64,000 bases of DNA from Tamarix chinensis (GCA_030549775.1 CM060175.1:67571745-67635744), one strand, 5' to 3'. Shown: positions 11,835 through 24,218, counted from the first letter of the stretch. Numbers and translations: made by a program. Notes: generated by a model not told the origin, from the letters alone.

Positions 11835-11907
11835 TAATTTCTAGTAAAATTTACTCTAGATGCGCCCCTATAGGTGGCACCTCTAGAATAAATTTTACCA
11901 CAAATTA
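11835..11907. repeat. Imperfect hairpin, about 33-bp arms
   Basis: TAATTTCTAGTAAAATTTA on the left pairs with the reverse of TAAATTTTACCACAAATTA on the right, with CTCTAGA repeated in both arms and a short CCTATAGG centre. A TTACTATAAGAAAATG word lies about 65 bp upstream, vaguely like a CACTA-element terminus. This is suggestive only. Confidence 0.45.
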
Positions 11908-13278
11908 TTTTTTTGTGAATAAGGGACCTCTCATGCTATTGTGAATATCTTATAACCGGATGTGTCGTTTTAGCATTTTCAAAACTCAGGCGTTCCATTT
12001 TGGCAATTTGGCCAGAAATTGCGCTAAAAGTTTGCCCCAAATTAATTTTATGAGTTTGATCATTGGAGTTTGATTTGGAGAGAGAATATTGTTTGGAGTG
12101 TTTATTTTGGAAAATACAGTAGACTAGTGGTTTTGAATATGGGGCTCTAGTTAAAGTGGAATTCCTCCTTATGCGGTATTTTCTATTGGGACTTCGGATG
12201 ACAGTCCGGTATTAACTTACAAGCTTATACTAGCAAAGGTGATATTGCGTAAAACTCCACGTTTATAGGGTGATAATGGAAATTTTATTGAAAGTTTTTT
12301 ATATTTGATTTATATGAGATAATGGAATAGAAGAAATAGTAAAGAATAGAATTGTTAAAAATTAACTATATAAATTTTTTTGAAATTTTTTTAAAAAGAA
12401 AGTATTTTGATTTTAATTTTTTTTCTTTAACTTTCTTATAACCAAATAGAGCATAAGTTTTATCTACTGTCGAAACTCTTGTCCTTTGGATGCTAAGGAC
12501 ACAATGATTTTGTAGAGGATGATACATATACGGCAAAGTTCAGGTGCAGACTTAGGTTAAAATAGAAGGTGAGAACCTATTTTCGGCCATTGGATTAAGT
12601 GAATTTAGGGCTGATAGTGAACCAAATGACCGCATATACGGATAGCATGCAGTCCTTTACCTTGATTATTTTTATCCGATGACTTAAAACAAGTTCTCAC
12701 GTTCTGATTTTTTTTTTAATCCGATGAGTTCAGGTGCACTAGTTTTCACATGATCTTTTATGGCAAGATTTTTTTTTTCTTTTATTGTAAAGCAAAACCG
12801 AAGAGATTATTATTGGTTCCTTGCTTATTTCAGGATAGAAATTCAAATGCCTTTTAAGGTGCAGAACCACTTCACTTTTTAAGAAGACAATATGGGGAAG
12901 TAGCAAGAGAAGAAAGGGAATGAGTGGCCGTCAGCTTCCCTTAGAAGACGGAGGTCGGTGGATAGGGTTTGAGGTACTAGCTAGAGGCTTTGCCCTTTAG
13001 GTTTTAGGGAGAGAGAGATTTGGGGCTGCTAGCCTGCTAGGGACATTCATGCAGAGCAGCTGCACGACTTTAAAATAACAATTGTAGTGTATCTTTGAGA
13101 TTACAGTACTGTTGTGCTGATAACTTGTGTCCTGCCATCTTGTTCTAGTCTAATTCGGTTTGATATGTTGTATGGAATTCATATATTTGTTGACAGATGA
13201 ATTTGTTAACTCCCTCCCTTGCTTCATCATACCATTCCATGTTGTCTCTATTTTGTAGAAATTTCATTATATATTCAG
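11908..13278. other. Non-coding, possible upstream region of a host gene
   Basis: No recognised gene. From about 12840 the base composition is less AT-rich, and an ATG at 12920 opens a 26-codon frame ending in TAG. This could be a leader or first exon of the gene fragments below, but there is no protein match to support it. Confidence 0.3.
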
Positions 13279-13500
13279 GAAAACAACTCATGCTACTATG
13301 CTACTACTTTGGGGAAGGAAACGACTATCTTTGCAATCCGGCTGAGCAGAGAAAGGCAGGCAATATCACAAAGGACAAATCTTGGGAAATTTCCTGATGT
13401 AGTTGAAATCGGAATGCGTATAAATTATCATACCCTCATATTAATTGGCCTCCTGTTGCAGAAGAATTCGTCAAGTCTCTGGGGTTAAGTTTCAACCTGT
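13279..13500 (+). other. Exon-like segments of an unrecognised host gene
   Basis: A TATTCAG acceptor-like site precedes 13279, after which a frame stays open for about 40 codons (ENNSCYYATTLGKETT and onward). A second acceptor-like CTGTTGCAG precedes about 13463, and a good donor CCT|GTAAGT lies at about 13498-13504. The short frame between them reads EFVKSLGLSFN. I do not recognise the protein. A third open segment lies beyond the copia insertion at 18971-19117. The copia element could therefore sit in an intron of this gene. Confidence 0.3.
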
Positions 13501-14105
13501 AAGTAACTCAGGTGTGGCTCTTACACATCGTGTAGCCCAATTACCATGTGCCCTTGTTTTACAAAAAGCCTTTTTTTGTTATTGTTGTATGCAGTTTATA
13601 TTTATCTCAATAATAAAGTAGTAAAAGCATACCAGAGAAATCAGGGTTCACAGAGCAAGGATATGATGTTTACTATGACATCTCCATTAGGTCAACTTGG
13701 TAAACTAACAAGAGTCTGATAGAAATTTGCGTAAACGCCCATTTTATCCTAGCTAAATATAATGTATACAGTGCATCAAAGTGGCTCATTTTTAAAAGCC
13801 TGATGCTATTATATCAACGGCAGACTTAGGTCTCGTAGAAAATTTAACAAAATCAACCATGCTTACTATGTGGTGCTCATTTAGTTGTTGATATTTCTAG
13901 CTTAATTATAAAAAGTAAGATTATTCTGATGTTCTCTCTAGCAAGACCTTCCATGGCTGCACAAATTCCATGCTCAGCAATCGTCCTTTGAATGGGTGTC
14001 GTAAGCTACCTGTTTCTTATTTTTCCAGATTGAAACTCGTGATTACAGAGTGGAGTTCATGATATTATTCGGTTCAACAACGTATTGATTGATCTCGTTA
14101 TAGAT

Positions 14106-14110
14106 GTATG
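14106..14110. repeat. Target site duplication GTATG (left)
   Basis: GTATG here is repeated exactly at 18848-18852. A 5-bp duplication flanking TG...CA LTRs is the mark of an LTR retrotransposon insertion. Confidence 0.9.
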
Positions 14111-14439
14111 TGTTGGAAGGTGGTGGGGCACAACACTCACAAACCAAATAGAGAAGGAAGAAGAGGAAGTTTTGATTTTTCTTAAAATGACTTCTTACTT
14201 TTCTGCCTTGAAAGATCTCAACACCACAAGGGTATTTATAGTAGTTGTGGTACATGGATTGAGACTCTATATTAATTACTAATTCATGAACTCTATATTA
14301 ACTACTAATTCATGAACTATTTGATTCATGAACTCTATATTAATTACTAATTCATGAACTACTTGATTCATGAATCACCAACTCCTAGATACATGAAACA
14401 TAATAAATTCAAGGATACATGTATCAATAATAATTAACA
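14111..14439 (-). repeat. Copia 3' LTR
   Basis: 329 bp, from TGTTGG to AACA on the plus strand. It contains three near-identical units of ACTCTATATTAATTACTAAT followed by TCATGA (14270-14370), so part of U3 is a small tandem array. It matches 18501-18847 closely. Confidence 0.95.
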
Positions 14440-16145
14440 CTCCCCCCTAAACTTGCACACTTTTGAACTCCAAGCTGCAGGCGAAGTCTTTGAAAATTGT
14501 CATACTTTGAGGGCTTTATAAAGATGTCAGTAACTTGGTCCATAGACTTGACATACTCAAGCTCCACTTCTTTCATCTCAATACATTCCCGAATAAAGTG
14601 ATATCGGATGTCAATGTGCTTGCTGCGGTCATGGAACACAGGATTCTTAGCTAAGGCTTGAGCTGACTTGTTGTCAATCAGGATCTTCGTAGCATCCCCT
14701 TGCTTCATATGAATCTCCTTCAACAATCTTCGTAGCCATATAGCATGGCAAGTACAAGATGTGGCTGCAACATACTTGCTTTCACAAGTGGAGAGTGTTA
14801 CAATTGGTTGCTTCTTTGAATACCAAGAGATTGCATTATTTCCCATAAAGAACACATAACCAGTAGTGCTTTTTCTATCATCAATATCTCCAGCAAAGTC
14901 ACTGTCACAGTAACCCATCAACTTGAAATCATTAGAGGATGAATAAAATATCCCATAGTCAAGAGTACCTCTAATGTAGCAAAGTATCCTCTTGGCTGCC
15001 ATCAAGTGAGTTTCAGTAGGAACCTCCATGAAACGACTCACGATCCCAACTGAAAAAAGAATATCAGGCCTTGTACAAGTCAAATATCTCAAACTTCCAA
15101 CAAGGCTCTTGAACATGGTAGAATCAACCTTTTCTTCATCTGTTTTCATTTTGGACAACCTTGCTCCACACTCCATTGGAGTGTTGACCGGCTTGCAATT
15201 AAGCATGTTGAATTTCTTGAGTAACTCATTTGCATAGACTTCTTGTGAAACAAAGATGCCCTCCTCCATCTGATTTACTTGGATTCCCAAGTAATAGGAC
15301 ATGAGGCCCATGTCACTCATCTCAAACTCTTGAGCCATGGCCTCCTTAAAGTCTGAAAACATCTTTGGACAGTCACTTGTAAAGATAAGATCATCCACAT
15401 AGACACAAACAAATAAAACATGTCCATTTTCTTCTCTTCCATAGAGGGCATACTCATGTTGGCATTTGGAAAAACCATTTTCTTGCAAATACTTGTCAAG
15501 TCGACTATTCCAGGCTCTTGGTGCTTGTTTGAGCCCATACAATGCTTTCTTTAGCTTCAATACCTTGTCTTCATGGCCTTTGACAACATACCCCGCCGGT
15601 TGTTCGATGTAGACATCCTCGTCAAGATAGCCATTAAGAAATGCAGACTTTACATCTAATTGGTGGATCTTCCAATGATTTTGGGTAGCAAGGGAGATCA
15701 ATAGACGAATTGTTTCCATACGAGCAACTGGAGCAAACACCTCTTCATAGTCAATGCCTTGTCTTTGCTTGTAGCCTTTAGCAACAAGCCTTGCTTTATA
15801 TCTCTCAACTTCACCTCTAGCATTTTTCTTTGCCTTGTATACCCATTTGACACCAATAACTTGATGACTAGAGGGAGGAGATACCAACTCCCAAGTATCA
15901 TTCTTTTCAATGGTCTTCATTTCTTCATCCATGGCGTGAACCCAATTCTCCTCACACATGGCTTCTTCAAAACTTAAAGCTTCAGAATCAACAAATAAGC
16001 AATACACATTATCATCTAACCTTTGTGTTGTTTGATAAAGATCATCAAGTCTTCGGTATCTTGGAGACGATGATAGTGACGATGATGATAAACTTGGTGA
16101 AGATGAAATTGGTGTGGTTGGTGGAGTAGCTTCAATTTGGACTTC
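14424..16145 (-). pseudogene. Copia pol: reverse transcriptase and RNase H
   Basis: The frame is open from the stop at 16146 down to its end inside the 3' LTR. Numbered from the GTG at 16007 (527 codons), the reverse transcriptase has KWVYKAK at about 54, VKSAFLNG (catalytic Asp118), ALYGLKQAPRAW at about 155-166 and the catalytic YVDD at 203-206. RNase H follows with CDSD (Asp368), an STCES Glu409 and IDNKS Asp445, then KHIDIRYHFIRE. All key residues are present. The domains copy element RNA into DNA in cytoplasmic particles. The block is the same frame as the integrase upstream but is cut off from it by TAA at 16146-16148, so it could be made only by readthrough. Confidence 0.9.
14440..14448 (-). 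other. Copia polypurine tract
   Basis: CTCCCCCCT on the plus strand, so AGGGGGGAG on the element strand, abuts the 3' LTR. It primes plus-strand DNA synthesis in this family. Confidence 0.85.
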
Positions 16146-17480
16146 TTAGATTGTTGCTTCTTCATCTTCAAAGTAAGGAAGGAAATCATAAGATTCTTCC
16201 TTTTTAGAGCTCCAATCCCAAGATACATGTTCATCAAACTCCACATCTCTACTGATCACAATCTTTCCATACTCCGGGTTGAATAGCTTGTATCCCTTGG
16301 ACTTCTCATCATATCCAATGAGAACAAGCTTTCTGCTTTGATCATCAAGTTTGGACCTCTCTTGCTCAGGAACATGAGCATAAGCAATGGATCCAAAGAC
16401 TCTGAAATGAGAAACACTTGGTTTTCGTCCACTCCATGCTTCTTGTGGTGTCACATTCTTTAAGCTCTTGGTTGGGCATCGGTTTGAAAGATAGATTGCA
16501 CATGCAACTGCTTCAACCCAAAGCTCCTTTGGCATGTTCTTTGATTTTAACATGCTCCTTGCCATGTTGAGGATTGTCCGGTTCTTTCTTTCGGCAACTC
16601 CATTTTGTTGGGGTGTCCTGGGAACTGTCAAAGGACGTCGAATACCATGCAACTCACAAAAATCTTTAAAATCATTAGAAGTAAATTCACCACCCCTATC
16701 CGTTCTCAATGATTTAATTTCATATCCACTCTCTTTTTCAACATAAGCTTTAAACTTCTTAAATGCCTCAAATGCCTCAGATTTTCTTTTCAAGAAATGA
16801 ACCCATGTTTTTCTACTATAATAATCAATGAAAAGCACAAAATAAGAGCTTTTACCAAGAGATTGAGGCTTGATGGGTCCACAAACATCGGTGTGAACAA
16901 GTTGGAGTGGCTTGGTAGATCTTGAGGTGGATTGCTTTGGAAAGCTTCTTCTTGAATGCTTACCAAGTAAACATGCTTCACACAATTGATTGGGATGATC
17001 AATCACCGGAATGTCTTTAACCATCTTCTTATCTCCCAAGGCTTTAAGTCCTCCAAAATTTAAGTGACCAAATCGCATGTGCCAAATCCATGATGGATCA
17101 TCAACACAACTCTTCAAGCACTTGGCACCTCCATTCTTCAAGTTCAACAAGAACATCCGATTTTTGGTCATTGGCACTTTAGCTACAAGTTTGGACTCTT
17201 GGTCTCTAAGCCAAAGCATACAATCCTCCATGTGAATCTTGTAGCCTCTTTCCAAAAGTTGACCAATACTTAGAATATTACTAGTCAACTTTGGAATGTA
17301 ATAAACATCACAAAGAACTTTATGGCCTCCATCTTTTGTCTCAAGCAAAATTTTACCTTTGCCCACGATCTCCACCTTTGTGTTGTCACCAAAACTCACA
17401 AAGCCTTTCTTGCTTGTATCAAGCTCCACAAATTTACTTTTATCACTCGTCATATGATTGCTAGCACCATTGTCAAGATA
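16146..17480 (-). pseudogene. Copia pol: protease and integrase
   Basis: Directly after the TAG at 17481 comes YLDNGASNHM, the aspartic protease site, where the usual Thr or Ser of the D-T/S-G-A motif is Asn. Numbered from the ATG at 17453, a zinc-binding pre-integrase domain has His125, His130, Cys158 and Cys161. The integrase core has Asp189 (VHTDVCGP), Asp252 (RTDRGGEF) and Glu288 (NGVAERKNR), with 35 residues between the last two. A VFGS and SRDVEF-type C-terminal part follows. It inserts element cDNA into host DNA. The TAA at 16146-16148 ends the frame early. A serine-rich linker to RT follows in the same frame without further stops. Confidence 0.9.
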
Positions 17481-18481
17481 CTAGGTGCTTGTCTCATCAA
17501 TGGAATCAGCCTTTAAAGCTAAAAGCAATGACTCCTCCACGATGTCTTCCTTATACTCTATAAGTTTGGCCTCCTCCTCAACCTTCTTGGATCGGCATTC
17601 CCATGCATAGTGACCAAGCTTGTTACAAGAGTAACATTCAACTTGGGATTTGTCATGCTTGTCACCTCTTCCTCTTCCTCGACCACGGCCCCTTATAAAT
17701 GGTTTCCCTCTTTTCTCAATCGATGAAAATTGCTCATCTCGTCCTCTTCCTTGCCCACGACCTCGTCCGCGGCCTCGCCCTCTTCCATAACCTTGACCAC
17801 GACCTCTACCAACATTTCCTTTGAAACTTGTCTTTGCTTGCAAGACTTGTTCCGATTTCTCTTGGTTGCCACAGTTCATCCTTTCCTCGTAGGCTCGCAA
17901 CGATCCATTCAATTCATCAATGGTCATGGTCTCCAAGTCTTTTGACTCCTCGATTGCTACCACCACATGGTCAAACCTTTTATTTAGAGAGCGGAGAATC
18001 TTCTCGATCACACGAACATCTTGCATGGTCTCTCCAAGCCGCTTCATTTGGTTCACCACCGTCAAGACTCTTGTAAAGTAGTCTTGAATTGATTCACTTT
18101 CTTTCATGCAAAGTGATTCAAACTCTGCCCTTTGAGTTTGAAGTCAAACTTTCTTCACCTTCTCGACTCCCATGACGGAGTTACGAAGCGTCTCCCACGC
18201 TTGTTTGGAGGTGGTCTCATTTGCAATCTTCTAGAGCATATCATCATCCAAGCCTTGATGGATGATTGTGTGGGCATATTGATCTCTCTTCCGTTCCTTC
18301 TCCAACGCTTCCCTTTGTTTTGCGGAAGAGCATCTTCATCTTCCGGTACTTCATAGCCTTTCTCAACAATTTCCCAAACTCCTTGGGAACCAAGTATGGC
18401 CTTCATCCTAAGTGCCCAATTCTCATAATTGAGCTTGGTGAGCCGTGGATATTGGAAAGAAAGGGAGGCTTTGGAATTCAT
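17481..18481 (-). pseudogene. Copia gag with zinc knuckle, frameshifted
   Basis: The likely start is ATG at 18481-18479, 5 bp after the PBS, opening MNSKASLSFQYPRLTKLNY and ENWALRMKAIL, a standard copia gag N-terminus. A frame change near 18308-18317 moves the reading to the main frame, which then has stops at 18231-18233 and 18144-18146. The open C-terminal part (18107-17484) has [18 protein letters not shown], an Arg/Gly-rich stretch of about 40 residues and a CX2CX4HX4C zinc knuckle ([14 protein letters not shown]). Gag packages the RNA in virus-like particles. This copy cannot make a full Gag. Confidence 0.9.
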
Positions 18482-18485
18482 CCTA

Positions 18486-18497
18486 GCTCTGATACCA
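18486..18497 (-). other. Primer-binding site, initiator Met tRNA
   Basis: On the element strand this reads TGGTATCAGAGC, an exact match to the common plant initiator-methionine tRNA primer site, 3 bp after the 5' LTR end. Confidence 0.95.
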
Positions 18498-18500
18498 CTT

Positions 18501-18847
18501 TGTTGGAAGGTGGTGGGGCACAACACTCACAAACCAAATAGAGAAGGAAGAAGAGGAAGTTTTGATTTTTCTTAAAATGACTTCTTACTTTTCTGCCTTG
18601 AAAGATCTCAACACCACAAGGGTATTTATAGTAGTTTTGGTACATGGATTGAGACTCTATATTAATTACTAATTCATGAACTCTATATTAATTACTAATT
18701 CATGAACTACTTGATTCATGAACTCTATATTAATTACTAATTCATGAACTACTTGATTCATGAATCACCAACTCCTAAATACATGAAACATAATAAATTC
18801 AAGGATACATGTATCAATAATAATTATTGCAAGTTTAATAATTAACA
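18501..18847 (-). repeat. Copia 5' LTR
   Basis: 347 bp with the same ends as 14111-14439. It is 18 bp longer because of ATTGCAAGTT between two TAATAATT words at about 18829-18846. It carries the promoter. Confidence 0.95.
18621..18630 (-). promoter_or_regulatory. TATA box of copia 5' LTR
   Basis: TATAAATACC on the minus strand. The same box is present in the 3' LTR at 14231-14240. Confidence 0.7.
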
Positions 18848-18852
18848 GTATG
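18848..18852. repeat. Target site duplication GTATG (right)
   Basis: It matches 14106-14110 exactly. Confidence 0.9.
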
Positions 18853-18970
18853 AGGCTATGTATCCTTGGTTTGTTCACTTCACCTGATTTGTGTTTCAGT
18901 TGGGCGGGAGGTATTGGTCACTTCACTTTATTTGTTGATGTCATGCTCTTGAATAGGCTACAAAGGTTGA

Positions 18971-19117
18971 ACAAATTGGTTCTTCAACAAGGTCTCCCAT
19001 AAGTCAAATCCTATCGAATTTGAAAATGGTGAGGGCAGTCTTGTTAGAATGCTAATGGAGGCCTTATCTCATTCTCATCCTAAGCATTTGATGAATCAGC
19101 TCATCTCCCATTTGCAG
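18971..19117 (+). other. Exon-like open segment, unrecognised protein
   Basis: A 49-codon open stretch contains FFNKVSHKSNPIEFENGEG and ends in MNQLISHLQ at CAG|GTAATT, a usable splice donor. The composition is more codon-like than the surroundings. I do not know the protein. It may be the next exon after 13463-13500, with the copia element lodged in the intron between them. Confidence 0.35.
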
Positions 19118-19934
19118 GTAATTCTATGAATTCACTCTAGTACATCCTCCGAAAAAGAAATATATATATCCATAGCTGATTTCGTCTTACTTCCTGCATA
19201 CTTTGGGTTTTCTTATGTCCTTTGTTGTGTCGGTAGAATACCTTCGTGGGTTACTTGACATTTGACACTTCGATGTGCGAATGTAAAGTGAATGTTTCAA
19301 TTTAGGCTAAAAGCATGATAAATCTTCAGAAAATAGGCGAGTCCGACACGATAAATGCCAACATTAGACTTGTAGCTTAGTTCATGGAACATAGAATCCA
19401 AACATACTCCACTAAGTCTAGATATATCCACTTTAGTCCCTTTATGGTCAACATTTTGAGGAATCCAATTGAATTTATGCCAACTTTGAGCTACTATGTC
19501 TCAATCAAGCTGATTTAATCGACGTAATTAAAATTTACTACCGTACAATTTTGTGAAATGTCTTGTCATCAAGAGCTTATTTGAATCTACTTAAACAATT
19601 TTTTGTCGACGTAAAAAATACACCAATTTTTTTTAAATAAATAATGATATTAAACAATTTTTTTAGCATGTAGCTCCATATAAATATGACTGCATAAAAC
19701 CTGTTTGATGTTTAATTTGATCTCTTTTATTCTCTTCGCATGCCTCCCCCTCCCCCTCTTCCCCTTCAAAGATATGTTGGTGATCCTCACAGGTTTTCTT
19801 TGGCTGTCGTTTAAGATGTTGTGGTGCACTAACTTAGTGCTCTAGGTTTCATGCATGGGGAAGATGAGCCAAATCTATGATCATGAAAATCATTCAGGAA
19901 ATAATTTATATGTACCTTTTCTATCAAAGGGATT

Positions 19935-20555
19935 ATGTCTGGGCCGGATGGCAATTTCTCCTACATATTTGGGATCCTATTGGATAATCCTCGCTCATGG
20001 AACAATTTTGGGAAGTTTCTTGGGGATGGGGCGGGAATGGATCCCCAAACCTGCATTGATAAAAATATCTAAAATTATTTTCCATACTTGAACTCAAATA
20101 TGAATTCTTCAATATGATCCCAATACGTGTGTAAGTATTAGTTATAATTATTGAGTTTACTAAATTACTTATTTTTAGTTATCATTTATGCTTATTTGAG
20201 TTTATATTTTCTTTTCTTTTTTTAATATTTCTTTATGGTGTGAACCTTTAATTTCTTAGATTTTAGGAAATTCATGTGACGTGTTTCATAATCATAAGGA
20301 GAAACAACTTCATAGAAGAATGTTAGAGTTTGGGGGATAGATCATACTTAAGGGATAAGGCCGGGTTTTGGGGATCGAGTTAGCTAGGTTTTGGGAGTGG
20401 GTTGGGGATTTGTAGCAAGGATTGTTGAGAGGATGGGGGATTTGATCTCCATGAATATTAGGGTGAGAATTTTGTGATAACAAAAGGTTGGGGTTTAATG
20501 GGTTTAGGATTTATATATATATCCCATTCTTACCATGCTCCATAGCCATCCCAGT
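19935..20555. mobile_element. Candidate hAT-type MITE
   Basis: The left end has GGGCCGGATGGCAATTTCTC. The reverse complement of the right end has ACTGGGATGGCTATGG. The interior is rich in GGGTTGGGGAT-type words, as in other GGATGGCA elements of this window. No clean 8-bp duplication was found, so the borders are approximate. Confidence 0.35.
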
Positions 20556-21589
20556 GCCTAGCCACAGTATATGATGAGATTATTAGTGAAAAGATGATAA
20601 TATTGTCCTGTCATTTGTCATAATTTTTAATAAATATTCCCCCTATTTTACAATATAGTTCACATTTGACTTAAGTACATAAGATTGACCAAATAAGATG
20701 TCTAAAATAACTAATACCTCTCACATTTGACTTGGGCACACAAATGAAGAGTGAATAAAAGGTATTAAAGGAAATGTGGCATGTAATTGCTTTGAGTTGC
20801 CTTATATTTTGAATCAAACTATAAAAAACTATTGTGACATATATTATGAAAGAAAGGGAGTATATGATTTCCCATCTTCTTTTCAAATAAATGCAATTTT
20901 TCTCCATTTGAGAAATTAGAGAAAATAAATATGTCGGTATGTAGATACGCATGTGGTTTGAGAGAAGATCTTTCACATATTGATGAACGACGAGGCAACC
21001 ATTATATTTAAAACCCGTATGTGCACACTTTCTTGAATATACCGTAAGATGTACCTCTGAAGAGTTGAGAGGAGGGCATCGAGTACCCTAGAAATTGTTG
21101 CAGTTACAAATACTGGTGGTTGATTCCTTATAACCTTGAAGGACGAACACTATTTACTCTTGCCTGGCTCAGTCATTGTCTAGTATTCTAGGATATTTGA
21201 CTTGCAACCGCCCATCGAAGTCAGTTTCAACTAACGATGATATATTAAGAAGCAATCTGATTAATCAAAATGAGAGAAACGTATTAATAAAAAGGGTCGT
21301 TTACCTTTTTTGTTGCTTTTTGTTTTTTAACCATCGGTTCATCTGTCAATGGTGTAATTTCTCTGTGCTATATTTTTCATTTCCAGTGGGATTTGACTGA
21401 TTCTACTGTTGAGGAATGTGGGTGAAGGACTTGACAGTTGCCAGAAGTGGGACACTCACTTCTTGGCTATAGAAGTGCGTTACAAGGGATAGGAAAGCTT
21501 CGGGTGGACTAGCATTTTAGTCGTACCGCCTTTTTGCTGGCTAGGCCCTATTTATCTCACATTATTGTAGCAATTATAAAAGCAATATT

Positions 21590-21760
21590 AAGTTAATTAA
21601 TGTAAAAGTATGTCCTACAACTAAAAGGTATTCCACCCAAGGTCCTACAAAGTATCCCAAGGGAATGATACGTGACCCTACAAGAGGGATGCTATGTCCT
21701 ATAAGCAAAGGGATGGTATATCCTAGGAAAGTGATAGTATGTATTGTGAGAGAATAGTAC
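21590..21760. repeat. Degenerate tandem repeat, about 30-bp unit
   Basis: Words such as TATGTCCTA, GGTCCTACAA and AAGGGATG recur four to six times with drift. Confidence 0.4.
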
Positions 21761-22724
21761 ACCTCAAGGTCGGTCTTTATCGGGGTAGATGTAATCGGTT
21801 AAACTTTTTTTTAATTATTAAGTTAATTTATTTTTTGATATGAATTATCCTATTAAAAGTTTTTAATTGAAAATAAGATAAAATTTGGTAAGATTTTATT
21901 TGCTTCTATTCACAAGTACTATTTACATGAATAATATTATGAATGGTGTTCGGTTTTTAGAGAATTAATAAATTTGTCAAGATATTAGTTAGTTATGGTG
22001 TGTTTATCTTTATATATTTTAAGTGTTTTTTTCTTATTTAGATTAAGTGTATCTTATGTAGAGGAAGTTAATATGAGGAGATGCGATATGGCTATATAAA
22101 TTGTGTGTTATCAATGTTGTTAATTATAGTGAAGTTGAATTATTGAGTTAAGGTTTTATCTTGTTGTTGAAATTTTGTGTGAATTTTGTTATCTTACTTT
22201 TACGTTATTTCTGTGAGCTGTAAACTATATTTCTCTCTAAATTATCTTATATATGTAAGTGATAATTTAAAAACCTCGTTAATTATTTTTAGTGTGAGTC
22301 TAATTGATAATAGTGTGTGAGTATTCGTCATTCACATCCACATCCACCAACAGTAAAATCATCCATTCACCTAACATTCGTGTTCGCCGCCCACCATTAA
22401 TGTTAATAATTACAAAAAATAATATCTTTGATAAGTATAATAGTACTACAGATAGGAAAAAAAATTACAAATTATGGAAGTAATAATTGGAAACTAATAA
22501 TGACAATACATTAAATTTTTATAGATCATATCAGGAAAGCCTCACAAAAAGGTCTTAAACAAATTAAATATTAGAAGTTTGGTTGGAATAGTGACACTTT
22601 TAAGTCCTTCGGGAAGCAATGTGTCGACCGAACTCCAATGTCTTCCACTGATGAAATAAATTCCATCATTCAGTGCTGTGATCACACCGGGATACGCCTG
22701 TAAATCACTCAAGTCAAGCATAAT

Positions 22725-22990
22725 ATCTCTAGATTTGGGATCGTCTTATTTAATTAAACGAGTCTAAAATAAGAATCAAGCTCAGCTCATTTAAACAAAT
22801 AAACAAGTCAAACAAAAATTTTAATGAACCAACTCGAATCGAGCCGAACTCACGAGTTAAAGTCATAAAATGAACCAACTCGTTGAATAAAAGAGCTCAA
22901 AAGTAGAGCTTAGACTCACCTTATATAACTAAACGAACGATTTAGTCGAGCTCTTAACAAACTGAATCGAACTAAATACTATCGCCCTAC
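22725..22990. mobile_element. Fragment resembling the 9654-10146 MITE
   Basis: It has the same mixture of AAACGAG, GAGCTC, CAACTCG and CGAGCCGAACTC words as the MITE at 9654-10146. No termini or duplication were found, so it is probably a decayed relative. Confidence 0.35.
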
Positions 22991-24217
22991 ACGAGAATCA
23001 CTTTAATGCGACAATGAAAGACGGGACTTATCACTGGTCATGCTATGAAGTGCTAGTTGGGTTAAGGAATCATTCTGCTAATGCATCATTGAATGAATAG
23101 AGGCATCATAAACATTCTTTTTCTAGTCGAAACATTACAGGCAAGCAAGCTAAGATATATAAGAAGGCAAACTAGAATTCCGAATAGACTTAGGTTCAAC
23201 CACATTTGACAGAATCAGCTAAAGAGATACCATAATCTTTTCTTCTCTACCAGCGCAAGCTAACATACAAATCACGCTGGAATTCTGAATAAAATGGAGC
23301 ATATAAAGCTTATTCCTCTATGTAAAACGTCATATAAAGCTCAAAAGATACATATCTCATAGTCAAGCCATCCATAGTTAGTTATCTTTGTTGGATTTTA
23401 TCTAATATATTGGGCTTATATGTGAACTATAAGAATTGCTTGTCATCGTATATATTAAGCCCATATATAAGTGATCATATTTATGTATATGTTATTGGGC
23501 CTAATGTATCTAATTAGATGTGGATCCATATGTGTAGAGACCGTGGGAGTCCTAGATTGTTGATGGACCGAACTAGGATGACCCAATAGATAACATGTTA
23601 GTTATCTATATATATATATATGGTCATGGTCCCTAGGTCACACTTACTTCACTCCAATTGATTCCCATCAGTCATTGGCAACTAGTGAGCATGTGCGTGA
23701 TCTAGAAGATCATAGTACCAATCGTTCGGGTTTGATACCAGATTCGACGGTACTCGATAATTCTATCATTATGGATTCAGGTACACTTCCACAATATATT
23801 TTATATTAATCTTGATAGATTAGTATTCGATCCTATCAGATCTATATATATGGATTGTATTAATCTATCAATCTTGACTATCATAATCAAACATTTTCTA
23901 ATGTAGACAATTGCAAGTAGTGGAGTGATTCCAGTAAGCAAAGCTAGAATTCATGTTGACAAGTTTTACAAGCCGGAATTCATAAGACAGGAGGAGCCTA
24001 GAATGGTTGAGAAGCTAATTTTCTAAGAACAATGTTGTAGTGGATTTAACATGGCTCAACCACATGAAAGGATTTGATTTAGAAATGGGGTATACTCACC
24101 ACTGAACTACAACAACAGTTTGGTTCCTCACTTAAATCTCAATGACAGATTTTACCCCCAGTTTTGCTTAATTATAAATCTTGAATTGTGATAAAATAAT
24201 TCTATGAAAGAATTTGA

Positions 24218-24218
<1 letters not shown>

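Larger units (their letters stand above)
14111..18847 (-). mobile_element. Full-length Ty1/copia retrotransposon, defective
   Basis: The 4737-bp element lies on the minus strand: 5' LTR 18501-18847, PBS, gag, protease, integrase, RT, RNase H, PPT, 3' LTR 14111-14439. Integrase before RT defines the Ty1/copia superfamily. The LTRs differ by four substitutions over 329 aligned bases plus one 18-bp indel, which suggests a fairly recent insertion. The coding region is one long frame broken by one frameshift near 18308-18317 and stops at 18231-18233, 18144-18146, 17481-17483 and 16146-16148. The lineage within copia cannot be fixed by eye. Confidence 0.95.

Noticed and set aside
23391..23950. Solo copia LTR starting TGTTGGATTTTATC
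   Set aside because: Only a plausible start was found. There is no end, duplication or second copy in the window, so it is not listed as a feature.
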